A DNA stretch of 64,000 nucleotides from Proteles cristata cristata (GCA_017311185.1 JAESUZ010003530.1:186001-250000), one strand, 5' to 3'. Counted from the stretch's first letter, positions 21,691 through 32,828 are shown. Notes: generated by a model not told the origin, from the sequence alone. Numbers and translations are program-made.

Positions 21691-22843
21691 GCTCAGTTGC
21701 CTCTATGGTTGGTTATTTGCTATTGGTTTGTTTGGGGTTTCATTTTGTATTTCCTGTATTCCATGCTTTCCTCTATAATTTTTCCAGAATTGATTGCAGA
21801 TTGGTTTTCACAAGAAGAGACTGAGGCTGGTGCTAATTCACCATCTTGGAAGGATCTGGAGATCTCTTATAAAACTTCGTATATACAATATTACCTGAAT
21901 GATTCCAGAGACTGTCAATCAAAAAAGATGGTTAGAGTAGTGAATCAGTTTTTTTTATGATGCATACATACCTTGAATATTTTAACTTAAAAAACAAAAA
22001 ACACAAAAATTCCTGAGACAATTTGCTACTGCTAACGAAAGGAAAACAGTTCATTTCTCTTTATTGTTAAAAAAATAAGGAAAGAAAACTAACCCAATGT
22101 TGCCATGCTTCAGTCAAGGGTTTTTTCCTTGAATATTGATCTGCTGGTCAAAGTTCCGTTTTTTCTTTCTGGCACAAATCATAGCCATTTAACATTATCT
22201 AAATTATCCTATTTCTGTTTCTTTAAAATGGAGTAAGAACTCAAAGATGCTTGTAAGAAATGATTGCAGAATTTTAAAGATTTTCTATACCACACTATTT
22301 TAACAGCAGATGCTTTTTTAAAGCTTCTCAGTAATATTTTTTGGAATATTCATCCTCATTTTCATAAAAACAACCCCTCACCTACAGTCCTGTTTCAGCA
22401 GGTTTTAACATTTGTAAAAATATTTATTGGTAATCAAGTGCATTAAGTATAATCAGCTGGATAGGTTTGGAAACAAATGTAATTCCCTCTGGGTAAAAAT
22501 ACAATGATGGGAGAAAAAAATCTCCTTCTATAAAGGCGCCCAATAGCCATGACTATTTAGCGCACCTACAGCACTAAGCAGAAAGAGAAAAAAAGGGTAC
22601 AGATATAGTCACCTCATTCAGTCCTTCTGGCAAAGCCGTTGAAAGGACATCCGGTAGGAGAGGGTCTACATTACTTCTACCAAGATACGAATTGGTAATC
22701 AGCTAATAAGTTAGATATAGCAACTCAAGATAGCCACTCCTACAGTTTCAATACTTATCTCCAATGATTCAAGTACTTTGGGAAGGAAATGATATATTAG
22801 GTGACTGTCTCCCAGAAACAACTTAAGTCAAACATCAGGGTCT
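21691..22843. other. unassigned non-coding DNA, AT-rich
   Basis: Contains one member (22014-22135) of a diverged pair whose partner is at 25578-25700. No gene recognised. Confidence 0.4.
22014..22135 (+). repeat. unclassified dispersed repeat, copy A
   Basis: Aligns by eye with copy B at 25578-25700. The best shared blocks are GCTACTGCTAACGA / GCTATTGCTAATGA, TTTCTCTTTAT and GAAAGAAAACTA, in the same order and spacing. I do not recognise the family. Confidence 0.45.
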
Positions 22844-22860
22844 AGCCATGCATGAGTATT

Positions 22861-24445
22861 TTTTTTTTTTTTACAAATAGTTTATTGTCAAGTTGGTTTC
22901 CATTAAACACCCAATGCTCATCCCCACAAGTGCCCTCCTCCATGTCCATCTCCCCGCTCCCCCCCCCACACCCATCAGTCCTCAGTTTGTTCTCAGCATT
23001 CAAGAGTCTCTCATGGTTTGCCTCTCTCCCTCTCCCCACTATTTCCCCTCTTCTTCGCCCCTACGATCCTCCGTTAAGTTCCTTCTAATCCTCCTATACA
23101 TTCAAACATATGGTATCTGTCCTTCTCTGCCTGACTTATTTCACTCAGCATAACACCCTCAAGGTCCATCCATGTTGCTACACATGGCCAGATTTCATTG
23201 TTTCTCATTGCCGTGTAGTATTCCATTGTACAGATAAACCACATCTTCTTGATCCAATCGTCCTTTGATGGACACTTAGGCTCTTTCCATGTTTTGGCTA
23301 TTGTTGAAAGTGCTGCTATGAACATTGGGGTACATGTGCTCCTATGCATCAGCACTCCTATATCTCTTGGGTAAATTCCTAGCAGTGCTATTGCTGGATC
23401 ATAGGGGAGTTCTATTGTTAATTTTTTGAGGAACCTCCACACTGTTTTCCAGAGGGACTGCACCAGTTTCCATTCCCACCAACAGTGTAGGAGGGTGCCC
23501 GTTTCTCCACATCGTCGCCAGCATCTAGAGTTCTCTGGTTGGCTCATTTTAGCCACTCTGACTGGCGTGAGGTGGTATCTCAGTGTGGTTTTGATTTGTA
23601 TTTCCCTGATGAGGAGGGATGTTGAGCATCGTTTCATGTGTCTGTTGGCCATCTGGATGTCCTCTTTGGAGAAGTGTCTGTTCATATCTTCTGCCCATTT
23701 CTTCACTGGGTTGTTTGTTTTTCGGGTGTGGAGTTTGGTGAGTTCCTTATAGATTTTGGATATTAACCCTTTATCTGATATGTCATTTGCAGCTATCTTT
23801 TCTCATTCCATCGGTTGCCTATTAGGTTTATGGATTGTTTCCTTTGCCATGCAGAAGCTTTTAATCTTGATGAGGTCCCAATAGTTTATTTTTGCTCTTG
23901 ATTTCCTTGCTTTTGGGGATGTGTCAAGTAAGAAATTGCTGTGGTGGAGGTCAAGGAGGTTGTTTCCTGCTTTCTCCTCTAGGGTTTTGATGGTTTCGTG
24001 TCTCACGTTCAGGTCCTTTATCCATTTTGAGTTTATTTTTGTGTATGGTGTGAGAAAATGATCTAGTTTCATTCTTCTGCATGTTGCTGTCCAGTTCTCC
24101 CAACACCATCTGTTACAGAGGCTGTCTTTTTTCCATTGGATATTCTTTCCTGCTTTGTCAAAGATTAGTTGGCTGTATACCTTAAGGTCCAGCTCTGAGT
24201 TCTCAATTCTATTCCATTGGTCTATGTGTCTGTTTTTGTGCCAACACCATATTGTCTTGATGATGACAGCTTTGTAGTAGAGGCTAAAGTCTGGGATGGT
24301 GATACATCCCGTTTTGGTTTTATTCTCCAGTATTACGTTGGCTATTCGGGGTCTTTTGCGGTTCCATACAAATTTTAGAATAGTTTGTTCTAGTTTTGAG
24401 AAGTATGCTGGTACAATTTTGATTGGAATTGCATTGAATGTGTAC
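22861..24445 (-). mobile_element. 5'-truncated LINE-1, young
   Basis: Poly(T) start, then carnivore L1 3' UTR and the C-terminal part of ORF2, minus strand. A perfect 17-bp TSD (agccatgcatgagtatt) at 22844-22860 and 24446-24462 marks both ends. The 5' end is truncated inside ORF2, in the region encoding [11 protein letters not shown]. About 1.6 kb long. Confidence 0.97.
23074..24445 (-). pseudogene. L1 ORF2 C-terminal remnant, one nonsense codon
   Basis: Encodes roughly the last 450 residues of L1 ORF2 in one frame, from [10 protein letters not shown] to the usual terminal IGGLEGT, ending at 23074. The frame is broken only by a TGA at 23803-23805, in the context QPME*EKI where the sibling copy at 50396-51217 has TGG. 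The endonuclease and RT catalytic core are missing because of the 5' truncation, so it could never have been autonomous. Confidence 0.9.
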
Positions 24446-24660
24446 AGCCATGCATGAGTATTGAAAGCCAACTTCATCTCCTTCACAACGATGCCAGTCT
24501 AGTCTTTCCCCTCCAGTGCTACAGGTTCTCATCAGCTGGTACAGGATTCTCACCCTGGTTACTCAAATAACACGACAGTGCTGCTAAGCTACACCAGGCA
24601 AGTTGCTTCCCTGCCTAGAGCAGGCATCACACAGGAAGCCTAGAAAGCAGGCTTCCCTTC

Positions 24661-24899
24661 CCTCTTTCTTTTTTTAAAAATTTTTATTAATGTTTATTAT
24701 TTATTTTTGAGAGACAGAGAGAGAGACAGAACACGAGTGGGGGGCGGGAAGAGAGAGAGGGAGACACAGAATCTGAAACAGGCTCCAGGCTCTGAGCTGT
24801 CAATACAGAGCCCAATGTGGGGCTCAAACTCACAGACCGTGAGATCTTGGCCTGAGCAGAAGTTGGATGCTTAACCAACTGAGCCGCCCAGGCACCCCT
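24661..24899 (-). mobile_element. CAN-type SINE
   Basis: T-rich tail, GAGACACAGAATCTGAAAC, AGGCTCCAGGCTCTGAGC, terminal GCCGCCCAGGCACCCC. TSD gcttcccttc at 24651-24660 and 24904-24913. Confidence 0.93.
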
Positions 24900-24934
24900 G
24901 CCAGCTTCCCTTCTGAGAGGCAAAGCGATAAGAA

Positions 24935-25025
24935 CATAGGTCCCAACACGGGCTGCATGGCTTGCTAGATGTATGATCTGCAGCAAAATACTTCACCTCT
25001 CTGAGCTTTAATTTCTCCATAGTGG
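24935..25025 (+). repeat. MIR fragment
   Basis: Forward MIR: GGGCTGCATGGCTTGCTAG, CAAAATACTTCACCTCTCTGAGC, TTTAATTTCTCCAT. Confidence 0.55.
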
Positions 25026-25034
25026 ATGAGGATT

Positions 25035-25180
25035 CAATTATTCAGCAAATGTTTCGAAGTGCCTGCTACATGTCAGGCATTGTGTTAGGTCTGGGCATCC
25101 ATAATTAACAGAGTTCCTGACTTTGTTAAGTTGACATTCCCATGGGGGAGACATATAGAATTCCACATTGAGGTATGTTT
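25035..25180 (-). repeat. L2 3' end fragment
   Basis: Reverse L2 tail: ATTCAGCAAATGTTTCGAAG, CCTGCTACATGTCAGGCATTG, TTGACATTCCCATGGGGGAGA. Confidence 0.5.
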
Positions 25181-27880
25181 CTCCGAGTGAAAATTAGAGA
25201 ACATTATACATTATACGAGAGTATGGGAGAGACTAATTTAGCCTAGAGAGGTCATGAATAATAGTCATCTTTACCTCATAGATTCTTGTAAGGAACCAAT
25301 GAAATTGGGAGCCTGAGTAGTGCCTGGCACGTGGCCAGAGATCTGCAAATGGTCATTACTTCTGTTATTCAGAGCAGTCAGATGTCAGCTTTCCAGGGAG
25401 AGGTGGGGGGTTGCCACACGTCCTGCTCAACACGCCATTCCTGCCTGCATTTCTATGGCTCATTCTACCTCAGAGCTAACTGGCATCGGGAAACCAACTC
25501 TTATCGGAGAAAGAGCAAATCGAAGGGACAGCAAAAAGGTCTCCTGGGATTTAAATAGAGCCAATAAAGGAAGGTTTCAGAAATACCCCGCTATTGCTAA
25601 TGAGAGAAAGCCAGTTCCTTTCTCTTTATCATTTAAAAACAGAAAGAAAACTAGTACTGAATGAATGAGCATGACTGTCCTTAACCAAAGAACTCTTGGT
25701 GAGTAGGGTTCATTGAGCAACTTGGGTAAGAAGTAACATAAATAGGAGAATCTCAATAATCTCCATTTAGCCTTTCAAGAGCTATTCTGGCCTTTTTCCT
25801 GAGGGATCCATCCCCGCCTTGGGCTCCAGTGAATCCAAGTTTTCTCCTGCATGTACCTCTTCCTGGCTTCACAGCCCAGCTGACAGCCAGCACAGTCTGG
25901 TTAATCAAGGGGGAAAAAATAATAAATAAAAAAAAATAATAAAGAAGACTAACTTTTCCCTCTCCATATTTTTCTTCATTTTTCTTTTTTCCATTCAGAA
26001 GGATATTTGACTCTCAAAATGTCAAGACTAGTGAGCTGTGAGAGATCGTCCAACATGGTCATTTTCAAGTAAGTGTTAGCACAGAACACTTTTGTCAGAT
26101 GAAATTTTTATCCAAAACCCTAATGCAGAAAATGAGGAGATATGGCAGTATTTTTCATATAATTATATCTTTTTAATTTCAAGTTATTTGTCAGCGATTT
26201 TGATTGAGGTTCTCTGATGGATCCAACAAGTAATACTGGAGAATAATGCATAATTTTGCATAATTTCTGTCCCATATTAGCTTCAGCATCTAATTTTTTT
26301 TCTTTGTATTGTTGCTGTTGTTGTTGTTAGTGCTACACGGGTGCCAGATCCTGATTTCCACAATCAGGAAATTACAATTTGTCAGTGATCTTTATGTGGT
26401 AAATGAGAAAAACTCCATTCAACTTAGATCAAAGGGGATAAAAGTGGAGGGGAGAATTTCTTGCAGCTCATCTAAGGAAGAGTCAAGGGCTTTAGGAGAC
26501 TTGGCCATGGCAGTCTCTCCACCTCTTAGCCCTTCTCTGCCTCAGGTAGGCTTTATTATCAGAGAGCCTCCATGCACTAGAGGAAAACATGGTCCCAGTA
26601 GCTCTAGGCTTATACTATAGTTAAAGCTCATGATCCTAGTGGAAAACAAAGTTCTGGAGAAAATGTGAGGACAGACCCTGATCAGGCAGTCTTGGGTCAC
26701 ACGCCCTTTTCAGAAGGGGTAACTATAGGTAAGGGAAACGGGGAACTCTTATTGGCCAGGTTAGGGTCATGTTGCCATATTGGTGGTGAGCTAGGATATG
26801 AGGTCAACCTCTCCCATGCATGAAGAATGGGTTTCTCACAGGGAAGAGAGTTTCTGTTAGCAGAACAAGAAGTGAAAGGAAAGTGGGCTAGGTAGACAAA
26901 ACCCATAGCTACCAGAGCTCATTTAACATGCATAAAAAGTTGCATACATAAGAGTTCTGATAGCTGACCTTCCAATCTCAGCATAATGGAACAGACTCTG
27001 AGCTCGAGGGATAGCAGGAATTTTTGGTCTGACGATGGATCACTAACAGTTATTCATAGTCCTTAATTATTAAGTGTTTCCTTAGGAGGGATTTGATGAA
27101 CGCTCTCTTCAGCCAATTTAAATCTTTCTTGTTTTGCAAAAACCAGAACACTTTTCAAATATATCTTGAAACATTCAACATTTTTAGCAATTAGAAATCT
27201 CAATTTCTGTTCTGGAGGCTATTCACAAGACACTTCAAAACTATCTATTTTGTGCTGAATGTTGAGTACAAATTTAACCTTTCCATTTCTTTAATGAAGC
27301 TTTAGCTGTTCCTGGAGGCAAAGCCATATTGTGAGCCCCACATTGCTATATGGAAGCCATTCTGCTTATCAAAGTCAGAACTGTAACAAAAACTTAAATA
27401 TGGAAATGATCTATGACATTATACTGTCACACTCAGCATGTTTTATGTTCTGCTGTTCTACCCAGCTGATCTATTAAGCAAAGACTACGCCTCACCCAAT
27501 CTGTACTTGAGAATGGCCTGCACATGTGTTACATGAATTTATTCATTTGCACAATTTTAGACAAGTAGATGAGTGCTGGCCTAAATTGTTTCTAAATATT
27601 AGTGTAACATCCCAGCCCGGCAAATCAGTGAGACTTCCATAAGAATTTTAAATATATGCAGAGCTCTGGTCCACAGTCTGCATAAACCATACAATATACA
27701 TTGAAAAGCACAATGGTGGTCGTTTTCATTTGCTACATTGTGATATATAATACATTCTGGTGTACGTTGTCTACAGTCCTTTTTAATCAGCTTTATTGAG
27801 GAATAATTAGCATGCAATAAAATGAACCCATTTCAAGAGTATATTTCAATGAGTTTTCTAAACAATTAAGATTAATTTTT
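25181..27880. other. unassigned non-coding DNA, AT-rich
   Basis: About 2.7 kb with no recognised gene or common repeat, apart from the unclassified repeat copy B at 25578-25700 and a short A/T-rich tract near 25910-25945. Lack of visible repeats here could mean very old elements or unique sequence. Confidence 0.4.
25578..25700 (+). repeat. unclassified dispersed repeat, copy B
   Basis: Partner of copy A at 22014-22135 in the same orientation, about 3.5 kb away. Roughly three-quarters identical by eye over the best 65 bases. Confidence 0.45.
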
Positions 27881-27895
27881 TAAAATGATATTCTA

Positions 27896-28115
27896 GGGAT
27901 TCCTGGGTGGCTCAGTTGGTTAGGCGTCTGACTCTTGATCTCAGTTCAGGTCATGATCTCACAGTTTATGGAATCAAGCTCCACACTGGGCTCTGTACTG
28001 ACAGCATGGAGCCTGCCTGGGATTCTCTCTCTCCCTCTCTCTCTGCCCCTCCCACTCACTCTGCCTCTCTCTCTCCCACTCTCTCTGAAAATAAATAAAC
28101 TTTAAAAAGTAAAAT
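27896..28115 (+). mobile_element. CAN-type SINE
   Basis: Head TTCCTGGGTGGCTCAGTTGG, GTCATGATCTCACAGTTTATGG, CT-rich middle, AAATAAATAAACTTTAAAAAG tail. Flanked by an imperfect short repeat ending atattcta. Confidence 0.9.
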
Positions 28116-28927
28116 AAAATATTCTAAATTATAATCTTCAGCTTTTACATTGGATATAATCGTTCCCATCTTAAAAATATCTTCCCAGGAGACTGTTTTT
28201 GAAGCTTTCCCTGAATTTGCAGCTGAGAGAACACAGCCACCCAGAAAACCAGGGGTGGAGATTGATCCTGTGGGAGAAAGGGGTTCATCATAGTGGATGA
28301 CCTGAAGCGATTCCTGTACACAAAATTACCAAGTGTTGAAGGGCTCCAGGCTATCGCTATGTCAGATAGAGATGGAGTGCCTGTTATTAATATGGCCAAT
28401 GTTAATGCTCCAGAACATGCTTTGAGATCTGATTTCTTACCTACTTTTGCCCTGGCAACAGAACAAGGAAGCAAACTCGGACTCTCAAAAAATAAAAGTA
28501 TCATCTGTTACTATAACACCTACCAGGTGGTTCAGTACAATCGTTTACCTTTGGTAGTGAGTTTCATTGCCAGCAGCAATGTCAATACAGGACTCATTGT
28601 TAGCCTAGAGTAGGAACTTGCTCCATTAGTCAAAGAATTGAGACAAGTTGTCGAAGTTTCTTAATCTGGCAGTGGTTTTGATGTACACCTTATTTTCATT
28701 GTAACAGACACAATATCAATCCAGCAATCTTTAGACACGATACTTGTATCCATGTGCTCAATAAAGGGCCCTTTCTCACCTTCCACTAAAGAAAGAACCT
28801 ATAGATATAATTTATGGACAGATTGATTGTTTTCTTTTCTAGTAGGCTTCTGGTGGAGTCTGTCGGGTTTTCTATGTAGAGTATCATGTCATCTGCGAAG
28901 AGTGAAAGTTTGACTTCCTCTTTGCCA

Positions 28928-30250
28928 ATTCTGCCAAGTTGCAGGGTACAAAATCAATGTACAGAAATCGGTTGCATTTTTATACACCAACAATGAAGCA
29001 ACAGAAAGAGAAATCAAGAAATTGATCCCATTCACAATTGCACAAAAAACCATAAAATTCCGTGGAATAAACCTAACCAAGGATACAAGAGATCTGTATG
29101 AGGAAAACTATAGAAAACTTATGAAGGAAATTGAAGAAGACACAAAGAAATGGAGGAAAACTATAGAAAACTTATGAAGGAAATTGAAGAAGACACAAAG
29201 AAATGGAAAAACATTCCATGCTCATGGATAGGAAGAATAAATATAGTTAAGATGTCATTACTACCCAAAGCACTCTACACATTCAATGCAATTCCAATCA
29301 AAATTGCACCAGCATACTTCTCAAAACTAGAACAAACTATCCAAAAATTTGTATGGAACCACAAAAGACCCCGAATAGCCAAAGTAATCCTGAAAAATAA
29401 AACCAAAACGGAGGTATCACCATCCCAGACTTTAGCCTCTACTACAAAGCTGTCATCATCAAGACAGTATGGTATTGGCACAAAAACAGACACACAGACC
29501 AATGGAACAGAATTGAGAACTCAGAAGTGGACCCAAAAGTGTACAGCCAACTGATCTTTGACAAAGCAGGAAAGAATATCCAATGGAAAAAAGACAGCCT
29601 TTTTAACAGATGGTGTTGGGAGAACTGGACAGCAACATGCAGAAGAATGAAACTAGATCATTTTCTCACACCATGCACAAAAATAAACTCAAAATGGATA
29701 AAGGACCTGAACGTGAGACAGGAAACTATCAACACCCTAGAGGAGAAAGCAGGAAACAACCTCCTTGACCTCGACCGCAGCAACTTCTAACTTGACACAT
29801 GCCCAAAAGCAAGGGAATCAAGAACAAAAATAAATGATTGGGACCTCATCAAGATTAAAAGCTTCTGCACAGCAAAGGAAACAACCACACCCGAAAAACA
29901 AACAACCCAGTGAAGAAATGGGCAGAAGATATGAACAGACACTTCTCCAAAGAGGACATCCAGATGGCCAACAGACACATGAAACGTGCTCAGCATCCCT
30001 CCTCATCAGGGAAATACAAATCAAAACCACACTGAGATACCACCTCACGCCAGTCAGAGTGGCTAAAATGAGCAAATCAGAGAACACGAGATGCTGGCGA
30101 GGATGTGGAGAAACGGGCACCCTCCTACACTGTTGGTGGGAATGTAAACTGGTGCAGTCCCTCTGGAAAACAGTGTGGAGGTTCCTAAGGAAACTAACAA
30201 TAGAACTCCCCTATGACCCAGCAATAGCACTGCTAGGAATCTACCCAAAG
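28928..30250 (+). pseudogene. L1 ORF2 remnant with tandem duplication
   Basis: Codes for broken pieces of the C-terminal half of L1 ORF2 ([29 protein letters not shown]). A 53-bp exact tandem duplication (29101-29153 and 29154-29206) shifts the frame, and further frame changes follow near 29410 and 29990. No catalytic RT motif is in the sense part. Confidence 0.85.
29101..29206 (+). repeat. 53-bp tandem duplication inside L1
   Basis: Two exact adjacent copies, 29101-29153 and 29154-29206, beginning AGGAAAACTATAGAAAAC. The other L1 copies in the window have a single copy. Confidence 0.95.
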
Positions 30251-30889
30251 GATTGTTATCTTTTCTTCTGTAGAGTCTTTTCTTAATTTGTTGAGATGTG
30301 TGGATACCACAGAAATGGTTTGGTACATCACAGCTCCCATGGAGTTAGTCCAGTCACCAGATGTGCATGAGATTCTACTCAGTGGGTCAGAATCAAAATG
30401 GTACTTTGACCCACTTGAGCCAGTAAGTGCTCCCTATTATATAATATGCCCAGGCCTGTCGAATGAAGCAGACCCTTTTTATTGTGAATAATAATGAAGA
30501 CATATTTTTTATATTGTTTTATTTCTTTGCATTGAGTGTGAGGAAGATACAATGGCTTAGTAAAAGTAATAAAATCAGTACAATCACTAACTGTTCTATG
30601 TATATGTTATTTTGCAAAATAGATGAATTATTACTAATTGACTTGATCTTCTCAGAGGGTGCTGCTCTTTAATGAAAATGATAACTAATGGTTTTTTTTC
30701 TACACTCTGCTTTCTATAACCAATTGATGTTTTAATGTTTGTGTGTTTTTTAAATTAAATTTAAAAGTGATTCATTACTGAATTCTGTTTCCAATATTGG
30801 TGTGTATGTAAACATGGTAGTACAGCCAATTTTTTTCATACATGAGTATAAATAAAATAGTATTTTTTAATCTTAAAAGATATATCCTC

Positions 30890-30966
30890 CCAGGGACTAA
30901 CATGAGCAGGGACTTTATAAATATTATAAAGCTATAATAATTAAAACAGTTTGGTACTGGGATATT
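30890..30966 (+). repeat. old L1 fragment (tentative)
   Basis: Short match to old L1 ORF2: AAAGCTATAATAATTAAAAC followed by AGTTTGGTACTGG. Confidence 0.45.
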
Positions 30967-30974
30967 ATATTAGA

Positions 30975-31602
30975 TGTTAGTTTGCTAGGGCTGCCTAACA
31001 ATGTACCACAAACTGGGGAAAGTGTACTGTCTCCCAGTCCTGGAGGCTCTTAGCCTAAAATCAAGGTGTGGGCAGGGCCATGCTGCCTTTAAACACTGTT
31101 GGGAAAAGGATCCTTCCTTGCCTTTTCCTGACTTCTGGTGGTTTTCAGGCAATCTTTATCATCCTGGCTTAGCATCATTCCAGTCCTCTTTTTTCATACA
31201 ACTATCTTCCCTTTGTGCACATCTGTCCTGTGTCCAAATTTCTCCTTTTTATATGGACACCAGTTGTATTGGATTAGGGGCCTCTCATGACCAAATTTTA
31301 ACTTAATTTCCTTTGTAAAGACCCAGTTTCATTTTTTTACGTTTATTTATTTATTTCTAAGAGAGAGAGGGAGAGAGAGAGAATCTCAAGCAGGCTATGC
31401 ATTGTCAGCACAGAGCTCGACTCAGGGGCTCAAACTCACAAACTGTGAGATCATGACCTGAACCAAAATCACGAATTGGATGCTTAACCAACTGAGCCAC
31501 CCAAGAGCCCAAGACCCTGTTTTCAAATAAAGTCACATTCTGAGATACTAGCGGTCAGGACTTTAATGTGTCTCTTTTGTGGGACTCAACTGAACTCATA
31601 AC
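30975..31602 (-). repeat. MaLR LTR (MLT1-like), split by a SINE
   Basis: Reverse MaLR landmarks: TTAGTTTGCTAGGGCTGCC, ACAATGTACCACAAACTGG, CTCCCAGTCCTGGAGGC, AAATCAAGGTGTGGGCAGGG, TATATGGACACCAGTTGTATTGG, TTTTAACTTAATTTCC, TAAAGACCCAGTTTC, and after the SINE AAATAAAGTCACATTCTGAG. No internal ERV sequence. Confidence 0.8.
31331..31510 (-). mobile_element. CAN-type SINE in MaLR LTR
   Basis: Short reverse SINE: TTTATTTATTTCTAAGAGAG, AAGCAGGCTATGCATTG, AACTGTGAGATCATGACC, ACTGAGCCACCCAAGAG. TSD aagaccc[a/t]gttt at 31318-31330 and 31511-31523. Confidence 0.9.
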
Positions 31603-31604
31603 AA

Positions 31605-32013
31605 TCATGAATAGCAGATGGAGTAGAATTTTACCAGAAACTGACCTAAACACACACTGAAAATTTACCGCATTCTAATGTGATAAATGTGGCAATTCAG
31701 ACCAGTTGAGAAAATATAGATTACTCTATACTTGATGTTTGAACAACCAGGTAACCATCTATTATATCGACAGCTAAGTGATATCAATATGTCACACCTG
31801 GCATTGATTGACTCCCAGTTCCTGGTTCTAGTCTGCAGGGAGGTTCTGCTGTCCGTCCGTTCTAGAGAATACTTCAGTAGCCTTCCAAAGACATTCACCT
31901 TTTAACAAGGACTAGTTTAAGTTGGTTTCTGTAGCATGCAATCATTTCAGAGGTTGATGGCCTCCTATTTGGGCACTCTTTTACACAAGAAGAAGTTTGT
32001 ATGTTCTTCATGA

Positions 32014-32064
<51 letters not shown>

Positions 32065-32620
32065 CTCTTCATTCTTGTCTGTCATCCTGTCTCCTTCCCA
32101 GTTCCATCTGGTTTCTTGCCTCTTCCCAGAAGTACACTATTTAAAGTCAGCTGGTTCCTTCTGCATCTTCCATCATTTTTGGCCACCAAGAAGAAGTGAT
32201 CGGTCAAAGCAAAAGCTGTCCTTTGAGGGCAACTAGGAAGTCTGCAAAGCCAGCTAAGAGTACAGCTATTTTAAAACCGAGACATGTAAGTATTTGGATA
32301 GGATCCAGAGTTTCCTGCCTCCCTGCAATCTCCTTCCAGAGGAGAATCAACTGCGCGGAGGAGGGAAACCACCTTAATTGGACCTCTGATTCCCAAAACT
32401 ATTGGATTCTGCACTACAGGAGTGGGGGGAGGGGGGCTTGGAAGCTGGCTTACTAAAGTATTTCTTCTGAAACTTGGTGGGATGAAGGGCAACGCTAAAA
32501 CCAGACTAAGCGCACTTCAGGCTGGAGGCTCTTTCTCTTCCAGGATTCCTCCTACAGCGCTTTTCAAATAGTAACAATAAAGCCTATCGGGCACTTGGGC
32601 GCCTTGCGTGAGTGTGAGAA
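31605..32620. other. unassigned non-coding DNA
   Basis: Contains the (GAAA)n microsatellite at 32012-32064. Nothing else recognised. Confidence 0.45.
32012..32064 (+). repeat. (GAAA)n microsatellite
   Basis: 13 tetranucleotide units. A 7-bp sequence (tcttcat) occurs directly before (32005-32011) and after (32066-32072) it. Confidence 0.97.
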
Positions 32621-32624
32621 GACT

Positions 32625-32828
32625 CCCATGATGACATTATAGAATTCTCACAACAGCCCAATAAGGTAGGTTCTATTATTATTTCCATTTTACAAATGGG
32701 GAAACTGAGGCTTATGGAGGTTAAGCAGATTGCCCAACACCACACATTTAGGAAGTAACTGAGCTCGAATGTGAACCCAGGGCTCGTCCGACTTCAGACA
32801 CTCTGCTCTTAACCACCACTCTGGGAAT
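32625..32828 (-). repeat. MIR, well preserved
   Basis: Near-complete reverse MIR: ATTCTCACAACAGCCC, AATAAGGTAGGTTCTATTAT, CATTTTACAAATGGGGAAAC, TTGCCCAACACCACACA, GAATGTGAACCCAGG, CTCTGCTCTTAACCACCAC. Confidence 0.9.

Larger units (their letters stand above)
28841..30250 (+). mobile_element. LINE-1 with 5' inversion and no 3' end
   Basis: About 1.4 kb of L1 inside the LAMTOR3 retrocopy. 28841 to about 28927 is antisense L1 carrying the ORF2 FADD region; from about 28928 to 30250 the L1 is in sense orientation, continuing from just downstream of that region. This is the layout of twin priming. The sense part stops inside ORF2 at ACCCAAAG, about 500 nt short of the normal L1 end, with no 3' UTR and no poly(A). 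A 16-bp TSD with one mismatch (gattgtt[t/a]tcttttct) at 28825-28840 and 30251-30266 defines both ends. Confidence 0.88.
28191..30880 (+). pseudogene. LAMTOR3P: LAMTOR3 processed pseudogene, split by an L1
   Basis: Intronless copy of LAMTOR3 (MP1/MAPKSP1), a late-endosomal Ragulator scaffold for mTORC1 and MEK1-ERK signalling. The coding part, 28290-28664, aligns over all 124 codons without indels: DDLKRFLY, KLPSVEGL, SDRDGVPVI, NAPEHALR, TFALAT, SKLGLSKNKSIICYYNTYQVVQ, LPLVVSFIAS, NTGLIVSLE. The start codon is ATA (28290-28292) and codon 108 is TAG (28611-28613); the ancestral stop is TAA at 28662-28664. The 3' UTR continues to 28840, is interrupted by an L1 (28841-30250) and resumes at 30267 to an AATAAA at 30851. 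An imperfect target-site-like repeat around (a)atat..ccccagg flanks the copy near 28174-28190 and 30877-30896. It is a dead retrocopy. Confidence 0.92.

Noticed and set aside
30288..30672. Short ORFs (67-69 codons) after the L1
   Set aside because: They lie in the LAMTOR3 3' UTR part of the retrocopy.
32005..32072. 7-bp direct repeat around the (GAAA)n array, suggesting a retroposon remnant
   Set aside because: Too short to exclude chance, and no element body is present.
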